Shown here piece by piece: positions 7,572 through 14,363 of a DNA stretch of 18,689 nt (the stretch's first letter is position 1; each line of letters begins with the position of its first letter). The notes beneath the pieces were generated by a model. The model was not told where the DNA came from and did no database searches. It saw only the letters and a list, made by a program, of their open reading frames with translations. The DNA lies in assembly GCA_947454665.1 (NCBI GenBank), contig CANGMU010000019.1:1-18689 (forward strand), written 5' to 3'. Position numbers and translations under genes: made by a program. This DNA is from Pseudomonadota bacterium. Lineage in GTDB: Bacteria; Pseudomonadota; Gammaproteobacteria; Steroidobacterales; Steroidobacteraceae.

Positions 7572-7649
7572 TATGCGTGAGGTATCCGACCTTTCGCCAC
7601 CGTAGGCTTCCGCTGTCCCCATCAACTGGATGCACGGAGGCATCGAACC

Positions 7650-7997
7650 ATGGACTTCCACACTTTCCTGATGGCGCGCGCGCCGCGAACCATCCTCGCA
7701 CTGTCATTGCCCTTGCTGGCGCCGGTCGTGTTCGCGGCGGGGCCGGTCAACATCAACGCGGCCGACGCACAGACCATCGCCCAGGGACTCAAGGGCATCG
7801 GGCTCAAGCGCGCGCAGGCGATCGTCGATTACCGCAGCAAGCACGGTCCCTTCCGTTCGGCGGATGAACTGGCGCAGATCAAGGGCATTGGCGCAAAGGT
7901 CATCCAGAAGAACCGGGCGGACATCCGCCTGGACGCGCGGGGAGGGGCTGTCGCCGCGCCTGGCGGCACAGCCAAGGCGTCGCCACCCAAGCGCTGA
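7650..7997 (+). CDS. Secreted ComEA-like helix-hairpin-helix DNA-binding protein
   Basis: The 115-residue protein starts at ATG 7650 behind a good CGGAGG (7635-7640, nine bases away). A signal peptide is visible: MARAPRT then a hydrophobic stretch ending PVVFAAG, cleaved near residue 30. The mature part opens with VNINAADAQTIAQGL and holds two hairpin turns, LKGIGLKRAQAIV and IKGIGAKVIQKN, the paired HhH arrangement of the ComEA family, and ends in a basic Ala/Gly/Lys tail. ComEA proteins bind double-stranded DNA outside the inner membrane during natural transformation, but many short homologues are unstudied. No other competence gene is near. An alternative ATG at 7671 would still give a signal peptide. 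Whether it takes part in DNA uptake is inference. Confidence 0.85.
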   Translation: MDFHTFLMARAPRTILALSLPLLAPVVFAAGPVNINAADAQTIAQGLKGIGLKRAQAIVDYRSKHGPFRSADELAQIKGIGAKVIQKNRADIRLDARGGAVAAPGGTAKASPPKR

Positions 7998-8028
7998 TCA
8001 TCCGTTTCGATCCGTGGCGTCCCGCCGC

Positions 8029-8058
8029 TTACGGGATGTCACGGACTTGGACTAACAT
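8029..8058 (+). promoter_or_regulatory. Putative weak galU promoter
   Basis: A TAACAT (8053-8058) resembles a -10 box and has a poor TTACGG (8029-8034) 18 bases upstream. Transcription would then start about 25 bases before the GTG of galU. Because galU opens a new functional unit after a 91-base gap, its own promoter is plausible, but the boxes are weak. Confidence 0.28.
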
Positions 8059-8088
8059 CGGGCTGTCAAACAACGCCAAGGTGTCCGA

Positions 8089-9030
8089 GTGACGAAGCAA
8101 GTGATCCGTACGGCAGTATTCCCGGTGGCAGGACGCGGCACGCGATTCCTCCCGGCGACGAAGGCGAGCCCGAAGGAAATGCTGCCGGTCGTCGACAAGC
8201 CGCTGATCCAGTACGCCGTCGAGGAGGCCGTGGCAGCCGGTGCACGACGACTGATCTTCGTGACTGGCGCTTCCAAGCGCGCGATCGAGGACCACTTCGA
8301 CAAGGATGCCGAGCTGGAACACCTGCTGGATTCACAAGGCAAGGCTGAACTGGCGGAGCTGGTTCGTGGCGTGCTACCGAAAGACGCTACCTGCGTCTAC
8401 ATACGCCAGCCCGAACCGCTTGGCCTTGGTCATGCGGTGTTGTGCGCGCAGCCGGTCGTCGGCGATGAACCCTTCTTTGTGCATTTGGCCGACGACCTGA
8501 TCGATGCGGACCTGCCTTGCCTCAAGCAAATGGCGAACGTCTACAAGCAGAAGGGCGGCAGCGTGCTGGGCGTCGAAGAAGTGCCCCGCACCGACACAGA
8601 CAAGTACGGCATCGTCGAGACGAAGGGTGTGTCGGCGAAGATCGCTCGCATCCATGGCATCGTCGAGAAGCCGAAGCCGGCCGTGGCGCCATCCAACCTG
8701 GCGGTGGTGGGTCGCTATGTCCTGACGCCGCGCATCTTCAAGCACCTGGAGAAGATCGGGCAGGGCGCGGGTGGCGAAATCCAGCTCACCGATGGCATCG
8801 CTAGGCTGATGCGCGAGCAGTCGATCTATGCCTATCGCTTTGAAGGCAAGCGGTATGACTGCGGCAGCAAGCTGGGTTACCTGCAGGCAACGGTCGAATA
8901 CGGCCTGAACCACAACTCGCTGGGTGCTTCGTTCCGCGAATACTTGCAGGCCCTCATGGCCGCCAATCCGCCTGCCGTGGCGGCGCCCCGGGTTGCCGCA
9001 AGGAAGTCCGCGACCCGCAAGAAGGCCTGA
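8089..9030 (+). CDS. galU: UTP-glucose-1-phosphate uridylyltransferase
   Basis: GalU makes UDP-glucose from UTP and glucose-1-phosphate, feeding LPS core, exopolysaccharide and trehalose or osmoprotective glucan synthesis. The 313-residue protein starts at GTG 8089, five bases after AAGGTG (8078-8083). The nucleotide-binding block VAGRGTRFLPATKASPKEML is followed by PVVDKPLIQY; later come the EPLGLGHAVLCA segment, the VGRYVLTP block and FEGKRYDCGSKLGYLQATVEYG, all typical of bacterial GalU (the second lysine cluster contacts the sugar phosphate). Beyond residue 295 there is a short basic tail (RKSATRKKA) that is variable in the family. Its TGA directly abuts the stop codon of the opposing MFS gene, with no room for a separate terminator. 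Confidence 0.96.
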   Translation: MTKQVIRTAVFPVAGRGTRFLPATKASPKEMLPVVDKPLIQYAVEEAVAAGARRLIFVTGASKRAIEDHFDKDAELEHLLDSQGKAELAELVRGVLPKDATCVYIRQPEPLGLGHAVLCAQPVVGDEPFFVHLADDLIDADLPCLKQMANVYKQKGGSVLGVEEVPRTDTDKYGIVETKGVSAKIARIHGIVEKPKPAVAPSNLAVVGRYVLTPRIFKHLEKIGQGAGGEIQLTDGIARLMREQSIYAYRFEGKRYDCGSKLGYLQATVEYGLNHNSLGASFREYLQALMAANPPAVAAPRVAARKSATRKKA

Positions 9031-10269
9031 TCAGCGAGTGGCTGCCGCGCCACGACGCGGCAGCACCCGCCAGGCAATGAAATAGGCCGCCAGCAGCAAG
9101 GCGGCGGACAGGAAGTAGGGTGCGCCCAGCAGGATGCCGTCGCCGTGTCGCACGGAGAGGGCGAAGACCTGGGTGAAGAGGATCGGGCCCAGCATGCCGG
9201 TGATGGCGCGGATGCTGCCCAGAGCGCCCTGCAATTGACCCTGTTCGGAAGGATCCACCCGGTGGCTCATCAGCGACTGGATGGATGGGCCCGCCAGACC
9301 CCATAGCGCGATGAAGGCGATACCCGACAGGAACACGGCCCCTGTTGTAGCCAACGCGAAGATGCAGCACCCGGTGATGCCGAAGAGCAGCCCTGTCAGC
9401 GCGGCGTTGCGTTCGCCGAGTTGGCGCACCATGGGACGCACGATGGTCGTCGAGACGATGCCGCTCGCCACGCCGACCAGCGCGAGCGCCAGGCCTTCAC
9501 TGCGTTCGGTCCATCCAAAGCGCTGGTCTGTGTAGAGCACGAACATGTTGGGCAGCGATTCGTGGGCCAGCGACATGACCATCACGGCTCCGGCCAGCCC
9601 AAGCAGCTCCGGGTGCGAAGACAGCAGGCGAAGCGAGCCGAAGACATGCGCGTTCTTGAGGCTGAAGGGCCGGCGTTTCTCGCGTGGCAGTGATTCGGGG
9701 AGGATGAAGAAGCCATAGGCCGCATTGGCGAGGCTCAAGGCACCGGCGACCCAGAAGGGCAGGCGCAGGTCGATCGCCCCCAGCAGGCCGCCCAATGCCG
9801 GCCCGATGACGAAGCCGATGCCGAAGGCCGCGCCCAGCATCCCGAAGCGCGCGGCGCGTTCGGCAGGGGGCGTGACATCCGCGATGTAGGCGCCCGCGGT
9901 CGGATAGCTGGCCGAAGTGATGCCCGACGCGATGCGACCGATCAGCAGCCAGGACATCGACGGAGCCAACGCCATGAGCACGTAATCGAGCCCCAGGCCG
10001 AAGTTCGACAGCAGGATCACGCTGCGACGGCCGAAACGGTCGGACAGCGCGCCGATGACCGGCGAGAACACGAACTGCATCGAGGCCCAGAGCGTCGCGA
10101 ACAAACCCACGTAGAGGGCGGCGCTGCTGACGTCACCCGCTCGGAATTCAAGGATCAGGTTCGGGAGGACTGGGGCCGTAATGCCCACGGCCATCATGTC
10201 CAGCGCGACGGTGATGAAGATGAAGATGAATGCGGCCGAGCCAGGCGCGCCGTTCTTGTTCTGTTGCAC
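9031..10269 (-). CDS. Tet-type MFS transporter (probable drug:proton antiporter)
   Basis: This is a 412-residue inner-membrane protein with about twelve hydrophobic segments in two halves. It has the MFS motif A between TM2 and TM3 (GALSDRFGRRSVIL), a GRIASGITSASYPTAGAYIAD stretch in TM4 and the antiporter motif C in TM5 (GFVIGPALGGLLGA), which places it in the 12-TM drug:H+ antiporter (TetA/TCR-like) group. The substrate cannot be read from the sequence. It starts at GTG (10269-10267) with no clear Shine-Dalgarno; a TAGAAT -10-like box lies six bases before the start, so a leaderless or very short-leader message is possible. It is third in a same-strand cluster, 49 bases after the DsbA-like gene, and might also be read from that operon. 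Confidence 0.9.
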   Translation of the reverse strand: MQQNKNGAPGSAAFIFIFITVALDMMAVGITAPVLPNLILEFRAGDVSSAALYVGLFATLWASMQFVFSPVIGALSDRFGRRSVILLSNFGLGLDYVLMALAPSMSWLLIGRIASGITSASYPTAGAYIADVTPPAERAARFGMLGAAFGIGFVIGPALGGLLGAIDLRLPFWVAGALSLANAAYGFFILPESLPREKRRPFSLKNAHVFGSLRLLSSHPELLGLAGAVMVMSLAHESLPNMFVLYTDQRFGWTERSEGLALALVGVASGIVSTTIVRPMVRQLGERNAALTGLLFGITGCCIFALATTGAVFLSGIAFIALWGLAGPSIQSLMSHRVDPSEQGQLQGALGSIRAITGMLGPILFTQVFALSVRHGDGILLGAPYFLSAALLLAAYFIAWRVLPRRGAAATR

Positions 10270-10275
10270 GGGCCT

Positions 10276-10281
10276 ATTCTA
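10276..10281 (-). promoter_or_regulatory. Possible -10 box immediately before the MFS gene
   Basis: On the minus strand TAGAAT (5 of 6 to TATAAT) ends six bases before the GTG start, which would place the transcription start at or next to the start codon. No convincing -35 box is seen at 16-18 bases; TTGGCA occurs 24 bases upstream, too far for a standard promoter. Confidence 0.3.
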
Positions 10282-10318
10282 ATCCGACGCAAGCTCGCGC
10301 CGCGCTGCCAATGGACGC

Positions 10319-10954
10319 TCAGTGCAGGGTTTTGCGCCCTGACGTCTGGATCGCCGTGACGAAACCGGCCGGATCACCCAGCCAGCCTTGTGGCGCGATC
10401 TCAGAGTAACGTCCGTCCTGCTCGATGAAGACAGCCGGGAATCCGCTGACGCCGAGCCTCTGCATGAGCCGCTGTGTATCGGCCATGTGCTGATCGGCCA
10501 CATCGGGCTGGGCTTTGGCGCGAAACGCTGCGGCATCTAGCCCGATCTGGGTCGCGAGCCGTTCGAGCGTGGCGGCTTCCGTGACGTGTTCACCGCCCAC
10601 GTAGTGCGCCGTCTGTATGGCGCGCAGCAGTTCAAGGTCTGCGCCCGGTCGTAACGCGCCGGCAGCGAGCACGGCGGCGGTGGTCGGCTGAGAATGCAGC
10701 AGCATGCCGTCGCTTGGCAGCAGCTCGTCGAGATAGCGCGGGCCGTAGGGCTGGCCGCTGAGTTGGCCGACGCGGGCGTCTGCCAGGCGGATCTGTTTGC
10801 GCACCGGGGGCGGCAGCACCGTCGGGCGCGGCCACAGGCAACCGGCATGCATCACCATGACGACGTCGGGCAGGGCGGCTGCGGCTTTCAGCAAGGGCGC
10901 GATGCCATAGCACCAGCCGCATTGCGGGTCGTAGAAGTAATGCAGGCGGATCAT
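10319..10954 (-). CDS. DsbA family (FrnE/COG3531-like) thioredoxin-fold protein, cytosolic
   Basis: The 211-residue protein has the redox motif CGWC at residues 12-15 directly after the first beta strand (YFYDPQCGWCYG), a helical insertion with LLHSQPTTAAVLAAG in the middle, and the cis-proline loop GVSGFPAVF near residue 175. This is the DsbA-fold layout of the FrnE-like group. There is no signal peptide, so it should act in the cytosol, as a disulfide reductase/isomerase or a thiol-dependent detoxification enzyme, and not as periplasmic DsbA. The ATG shares its A with the TGA of the upstream gene (TGATG), so the two are likely translated in concert. Substrate unknown. 2-hydroxychromene-2-carboxylate isomerase relatives share this fold and cannot be fully excluded. 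Confidence 0.82.
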   Translation of the reverse strand: MIRLHYFYDPQCGWCYGIAPLLKAAAALPDVVMVMHAGCLWPRPTVLPPPVRKQIRLADARVGQLSGQPYGPRYLDELLPSDGMLLHSQPTTAAVLAAGALRPGADLELLRAIQTAHYVGGEHVTEAATLERLATQIGLDAAAFRAKAQPDVADQHMADTQRLMQRLGVSGFPAVFIEQDGRYSEIAPQGWLGDPAGFVTAIQTSGRKTLH

Positions 10955-11940
10955 CAGCGGTTCCAGTCGTCCCAGGGCGAAGGCATGTTGTAGGGCACGG
11001 TGATGAAGTTCGCCTCGATCTGTTCGATCGCATTGTCCTTCAGCTTGAAGGCCTCGAAGAGATAGAAGCTGTGCGGGCGGCGCACAGGGGACTTCACGAC
11101 GGTGCCGTCGGTCAGCTTGTAGCTGTCAATCGCACCGGCATGGTCGATGAAGCCTGCGGCCACCACGACGCCGCGCTCTTCGTCGACGAGCGGGAAGCGG
11201 CGCGCACGCAGGCGCGTGTCATAGCGGTAGTTGCCGGCCTTGAACTGCGCTTCGCAGCCCAGGCGCGCCACGGGCACGACGGCGAAGTTCGGGTTGTTGG
11301 TCGTCTGCACGCCGTTTTCGACACGCTTGCAGTCCTTGTGGAAGTTCGTGAACAAGTGGCCGTCGTTCAACTGCAAGGTGTCGAAGTAGCCATCGGCCAG
11401 CGAGATCATGCGGGCGCGGGGCATGCGTGCGGCCGGCGGCAGGATCTCGTTCAGCGCGGGCTTGTGCTCGAAGGCCTGGCCTTCGAACTTGATGCCCGAA
11501 TCAGACTGGCGCACGACCAGCGTCTCCGCTTCGCTGACCTGTCCGTGTTCCACTTTGAGACGCAGCGTCATCGCGGACGTTTCGTCAGTCTCGCCGACCG
11601 TGGTGAACAGCGCGACCTGGCCAGTCAGCGGATCCGCGAAGCGCAGGTCGTAAGGGCCCAGCGCGGTGATCGTGGCCCACAGGCCATCGCCGACCATGAG
11701 CGCGACGTTGTTCTCGGTGTTGTGGACATGCGGTGCCCAACTCACGCGCGAAGGATCCTTCGCCTTCAACGCCACAATGTAGGCGTCCAGCACTTTGTAG
11801 AGTTCCGCGCGCGTCGTGGCGGGGAGGGCGGCGTTGCGGCGCGCATCCGGCAGCCAGTTCTCGTTGGACGAGGAGGCGGCCATCGCCGGCGCGGCTAGGC
11901 TCAATGCGAGGGCGGCTGCAGCAAGGCGCAGGATCTTCAT
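10954..11940 (-). CDS. Secreted protein with two NTF2/SnoaL-like halves (DUF8021-like), function unknown
   Basis: The start at ATG 11940 gives 328 residues with a clear signal peptide (MKILRLAAAALALSLAAPAMAA, shown in part: basic MKILR then an Ala/Leu core ending APAMA). The mature part appears to have two alpha+beta repeats: TRAELYKVLDAYIVALKAKD opens the first, and RMISLADGYFDTLQLNDGHLF opens the second, both resembling the first helix of NTF2/SnoaL-like folds. The stretches HKDCKRVENGVQTTNNP and RARRFPLVDEERGVVVAAGF look to me like the DUF8021 family of bacterial and fungal proteins; this is from memory. The mature protein has exactly two cysteines, in the second half (HKDC and LGCEAQF), which may form a disulfide. 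GGGGA lies about 11 bases before the start. No enzymatic activity can be assigned. Confidence 0.72.
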   Translation of the reverse strand: MKILRLAAAALALSLAAPAMAASSSNENWLPDARRNAALPATTRAELYKVLDAYIVALKAKDPSRVSWAPHVHNTENNVALMVGDGLWATITALGPYDLRFADPLTGQVALFTTVGETDETSAMTLRLKVEHGQVSEAETLVVRQSDSGIKFEGQAFEHKPALNEILPPAARMPRARMISLADGYFDTLQLNDGHLFTNFHKDCKRVENGVQTTNNPNFAVVPVARLGCEAQFKAGNYRYDTRLRARRFPLVDEERGVVVAAGFIDHAGAIDSYKLTDGTVVKSPVRRPHSFYLFEAFKLKDNAIEQIEANFITVPYNMPSPWDDWNR

Positions 11941-12024
11941 GGTGCTGTGTTCCCCGGGGGATTTGGTTATTCTGCGACGGATACTAGCATCGGTTGCGAC
12001 AGCAACGAATTCGAAGGGGTGGGC
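11941..12024. promoter_or_regulatory. Divergent intergenic region with overlapping -10 boxes
   Basis: The 84-base gap must hold promoters for both the minus-strand secreted-protein operon and the plus-strand Tat-signal gene. On the plus strand TTGGTT (11963-11968), a 16-base spacer and TAGCAT (11985-11990) form a plausible promoter. On the minus strand TAGTAT (11986-11981) is a -10 candidate with a poor TTCGTT 17 bases upstream. The two -10 boxes overlap. A small dyad, GTTGC (11993-11997) and GCAAC (12002-12006), lies next to them and could bind a regulator. All assignments are weak. Confidence 0.35.
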
Positions 12025-12441
12025 ATGAGCGACATTCAGGATGCGAACCGTCGGCAGTTCCTGGCCGGGCTGGGTGGTGCAGCAGGCGTCGCAGGCGTGT
12101 CGGGCAGCAGCCTCGCTACGCCGGCGCAGGCCCTGGATGCCGCCTCGGTAGCGGCCTCGGCCACCGTCGTGCTGGTTGATCCGCGCTTGCCGATGCCGGC
12201 GGATGTCGCCGCGCGCTTGCAGCAGAACGGCGCCCGCATCATCGAACTGGGCGACGATCCCGTCCGTCTCTGGCGGTCCGAGGTTGGCGCCGTGCTGTCC
12301 CACCCGGATACGAAACTGTTCGGCTATACGCGCTGGGCGGATTTCCTGATCGTGCGCGGGCTCGCGGCCGAGTCGCGTCGGTATGTCCGCCACGAACAGC
12401 TGCATGAAGCGCAGGGCCATTTTACCTGGCTGATCGCCTGA
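12025..12441 (+). CDS. Small twin-arginine signal protein, function unknown
   Basis: The 138-residue protein starts at ATG 12025 behind GAAGGGG (12013-12019). Its N terminus carries a Tat motif, NRRQFLAG, with the arginine pair at residues 9-10, then a mild hydrophobic Gly/Ala/Val core to about residue 33 (TPAQALDAA), so export in folded form by the Tat system is expected. The rest reads as a small alpha/beta domain: ATVVLVDPRLPMP, GARIIELGDDPVRLW, then KLFGYTRWADFLIVRGLAAE and a final HFTWLIA strand. No catalytic motif or cofactor-binding cysteine is visible. I do not recognise an assigned function; similar small Tat proteins of unknown role occur in other Proteobacteria. It is read divergently from the secreted-protein/DsbA-like operon. 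Confidence 0.75.
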   Translation: MSDIQDANRRQFLAGLGGAAGVAGVSGSSLATPAQALDAASVAASATVVLVDPRLPMPADVAARLQQNGARIIELGDDPVRLWRSEVGAVLSHPDTKLFGYTRWADFLIVRGLAAESRRYVRHEQLHEAQGHFTWLIA

Positions 12442-12450
12442 AGCCTGCGG

Positions 12451-12470
12451 CCTTGCCGTCAACGGCAGGG
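12451..12470 (+). terminator. Possible hairpin terminator after the Tat-signal gene
   Basis: CCTTGCCG (12451-12458) pairs with CGGCAGGG (12463-12470), one pair being T-G, around a TCAA tetraloop, ten bases after the stop codon. No T run follows. The remaining bases to 12529 hold only the GGAGGG ribosome binding site (12521-12526) of the next gene and no clear promoter. Confidence 0.35.
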
Positions 12471-12529
12471 CGCGGACTGCGTTATCGTAGGTGGCGTCAC
12501 AGACGATGCGCCGCAAGGCGGGAGGGTTC

Positions 12530-13042
12530 ATGTCACGCTTCACCACGAGTCTTGCTGGATTCGCGCTGTCGACCCTGGCGCTTTCCGCTGCGGCTGCCGA
12601 GCCCGGCAGCTGGCAGCAGCACGACATCCAGTTCCGTTACATGGGTTTCACGTCGATCTATTCCTGCGATGGCCTGGCCGATCGCCTGAAGGAATTGCTC
12701 CTGTACGCCGGTGCGCGGGCGGATGCCAAATCACGCAGTGCCGGCTGCACGGAACTGTCTGGCCCCGATCCCATGGCCGGCGCCCGGTTGACCTTCAGCA
12801 CCGTGGCAGGCGACCCAAAGGCCGATGCCCCGGCCGGCATGGTCTGGCGCAAGCTGCGCTTTGCCAACGGGACGCCGCGCGATCTGCAGAGCGGCGAATG
12901 CGAACTGATAGAGCAGTTCCGTGACGAGGTCCTGAAGAAGGCCTTCACCCTGCGGAACCTGACATCCCGTACGAGCTGCTTCCCGCACCAGGCCAATCAG
13001 CGGTTCGACATCAGCTTCGAGGTGTTGGTGCCCGCGAAGTAA
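12530..13042 (+). CDS. Secreted small protein with four cysteines, function unknown
   Basis: From ATG 12530 the protein has 170 residues. GGAGGG (12521-12526) lies just before this start and decides it; an upstream ATG at 12505 would add eight residues (MRRKAGGF) but has no ribosome binding site. A Sec signal peptide is plain: MSRFTTSLAGFALSTLALSA followed by AAAEP, cut near residue 24. The mature part has WQQHDIQFRYMGFTSIYSC, an amphipathic DGLADRLKELLLYAG, and four cysteines in total (SIYSC, SAGC, SGEC and TSC), an even number consistent with two disulfides in the periplasm. It ends in the strand RFDISFEVLVPAK. No enzymatic signature is visible. It resembles unassigned periplasmic proteins seen in xanthomonads and relatives, but I cannot name a family. 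Confidence 0.72.
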   Translation: MSRFTTSLAGFALSTLALSAAAAEPGSWQQHDIQFRYMGFTSIYSCDGLADRLKELLLYAGARADAKSRSAGCTELSGPDPMAGARLTFSTVAGDPKADAPAGMVWRKLRFANGTPRDLQSGECELIEQFRDEVLKKAFTLRNLTSRTSCFPHQANQRFDISFEVLVPAK

Positions 13043-13059
13043 GCCCGGGCCGCGATGCC

Positions 13060-13098
13060 TTGGTGCGTATCAATAAAAATAACATAATATACATTATG
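13060..13098 (+). promoter_or_regulatory. Promoter and AT-rich palindromic operator of the MgtC/SapB gene
   Basis: TTGGTG (13060-13065), a 17-base spacer and CATAAT (13083-13088, 5 of 6 to TATAAT) form the clearest promoter in the window. The -10 is also the left arm of a perfect inverted repeat, CATAAT (13083-13088) ATAC ATTATG (13093-13098). This lies in an AT-only or nearly AT-only block (about 13070-13097) that is unique in a GC-rich neighbourhood. A dimeric repressor bound there would block RNA polymerase. The arms do not clearly match Fur or MntR consensus sites that I know. Confidence 0.6.
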
Positions 13099-13121
13099 CG
13101 AAGTACGAGATAGGCCAGCGG

Positions 13122-14363
13122 ATGGATATCGCCATGACCCTCGACCCTCGCGGCGTCGCCACGGCCATCGGTCTCGGCTTGCTGATCGGCGTCGTCAGGG
13201 AACGCCTGCATGAGACAGACGGCACGACGATTGCCGGCATCCGCACGCACGCGCTGGTGGCTATCGTCACGGCCGTCGCCACCGGGTTTGGCTTGCCGGC
13301 GTTGATCGCCGTGCTGCTGCTCGTGGGCGCCCTGGGCGTGGCGTCTTACCTGCGTACGGCAACGCGCGATGCGGGCGTCACCGGTGAGGTCGCCTTGCTG
13401 GTCACGGTCATGCTGTCTGCGCTGGCCCAGCACGACGAGGTGCTGGCTGCCGGTCTTGGCGTGGTGGTGGCCGGCCTGCTGTACGCCAAGATGCCCTTGC
13501 ACCGTTTCGCCCGCGAGGTGATCAGCGGTCGGGAGTTGCAGGATGCCTTGTTGCTGGCCGGTGCGGCGCTGGTCGTCTGGCCGTTGTTGCCGGCGCAACC
13601 TGCGGACCCCTGGGGCGTGCTGGTGCCCGCCCAGTTGTGGCGCTTCGTCGTCCTGGTGATGGCGGTCGGCATGCTGGGCCACGTGTCCCTGCGCGCCGTG
13701 GGCTCGCGCTGGGGCTTCCCGGTGGCGGGTTTCTTCGCCGGATTCGCGTCCTCGACGGCGGCGATCGCGGGTTTCGGGCAACGCGCCCGAGCGGCACCGC
13801 TGGAGCTGCGTGCGGCCGTGGGTGCGGCCTTGCTCGCGAACCTGGCCTCCCTGTCCCTCATCGCGGCCGTGGCGGCGGCTGCCTCGTCCGCCTTCCTGCA
13901 CGCCCTGGCCTTGCCGCTTCTGGCCTGTGGCATCGTGCTGGGTATCGGTGGCCTGCTCGGCGTCAATGCGACCATCGGCGTGGCCTTGCCGGAAGAGCCG
14001 CCGGCGCGCTCGTTCCGCATCAGCCATGCCCTGTTGCTGGCCGTGTTGATCGGCGCCCTGCTGTTGGTGTCGGCCTGGCTGCAGCACGCATTCGGCGTCG
14101 CCGGTGCGCTGATCGCCGCGTGGTGCGTGGCCTTGGCCGAGATCCATGCCGCGACGGCCAGCCTGGCACAGCTTTATGCGGTGGGTGAACTGCCGCTGCA
14201 CACGGCGCGGCTGGGCATGCTGGGCGTGCTGGCCGCGGCGACCGTTGCCAAGACGCTCGTCGCGGTCATTACCGGTGGGCTGGCGTATGGCTGGCGGGTC
14301 GGGCTGGGCCTGGGTATGTCGACCCTCGCTGCCGCGGCGGCCGTGCTCTTCACCCCGGACTGA
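13122..14363 (+). CDS. MgtC/SapB family membrane protein with DUF4010 domain
   Basis: This 413-residue inner-membrane protein has an N-terminal MgtC/SapB domain (about residues 10-145) with GLGLLIGVVRER at 17-28 and GIRTHALVAIVTAVATG at about 39-55, followed by a C-terminal DUF4010-type domain (about 175-400) with many hydrophobic helices (GFFAGFASSTAAIAGFGQRA, LLANLASLSLIAAV, and GALIAAWCVALAEIHAATAS). MgtC relatives affect Mg2+ or K+ balance and ATP synthase in some pathogens; the DUF4010 fusions are unstudied, so a transport or ion-homeostasis role is inference. The ATG at 13122 is used here; ATG 13134, with GGATGG eight bases upstream, is an equally good start and would remove four residues. 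Its 3' end overlaps that of the opposing Nramp gene by 14 bases. Confidence 0.88.
   Translation: MDIAMTLDPRGVATAIGLGLLIGVVRERLHETDGTTIAGIRTHALVAIVTAVATGFGLPALIAVLLLVGALGVASYLRTATRDAGVTGEVALLVTVMLSALAQHDEVLAAGLGVVVAGLLYAKMPLHRFAREVISGRELQDALLLAGAALVVWPLLPAQPADPWGVLVPAQLWRFVVLVMAVGMLGHVSLRAVGSRWGFPVAGFFAGFASSTAAIAGFGQRARAAPLELRAAVGAALLANLASLSLIAAVAAAASSAFLHALALPLLACGIVLGIGGLLGVNATIGVALPEEPPARSFRISHALLLAVLIGALLLVSAWLQHAFGVAGALIAAWCVALAEIHAATASLAQLYAVGELPLHTARLGMLGVLAAATVAKTLVAVITGGLAYGWRVGLGLGMSTLAAAAAVLFTPD

Noticed and set aside
12483..12488. TATCGT as a -10 box for the four-cysteine protein gene
   Set aside because: No -35 at an acceptable distance; the nearest TTGCCG is 24 bases upstream and lies in a hairpin arm.
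11941..12627. Upstream extension of the secreted DUF8021-like protein to about 557 residues
   Set aside because: The extension runs through the Tat-signal gene on the other strand, and a textbook signal peptide begins at ATG 11940.
13060..13098. Reading the AT-rich palindrome as a Fur or MntR box
   Set aside because: The arms resemble but do not match the consensus sites known to me, and the spacing differs; left as an unassigned operator.
13011..14201. A 396-codon antisense open frame under the MgtC/SapB gene
   Set aside because: Composition is Arg/Gln/Gly/His-rich with no family features, while the opposite strand encodes a recognisable membrane protein.
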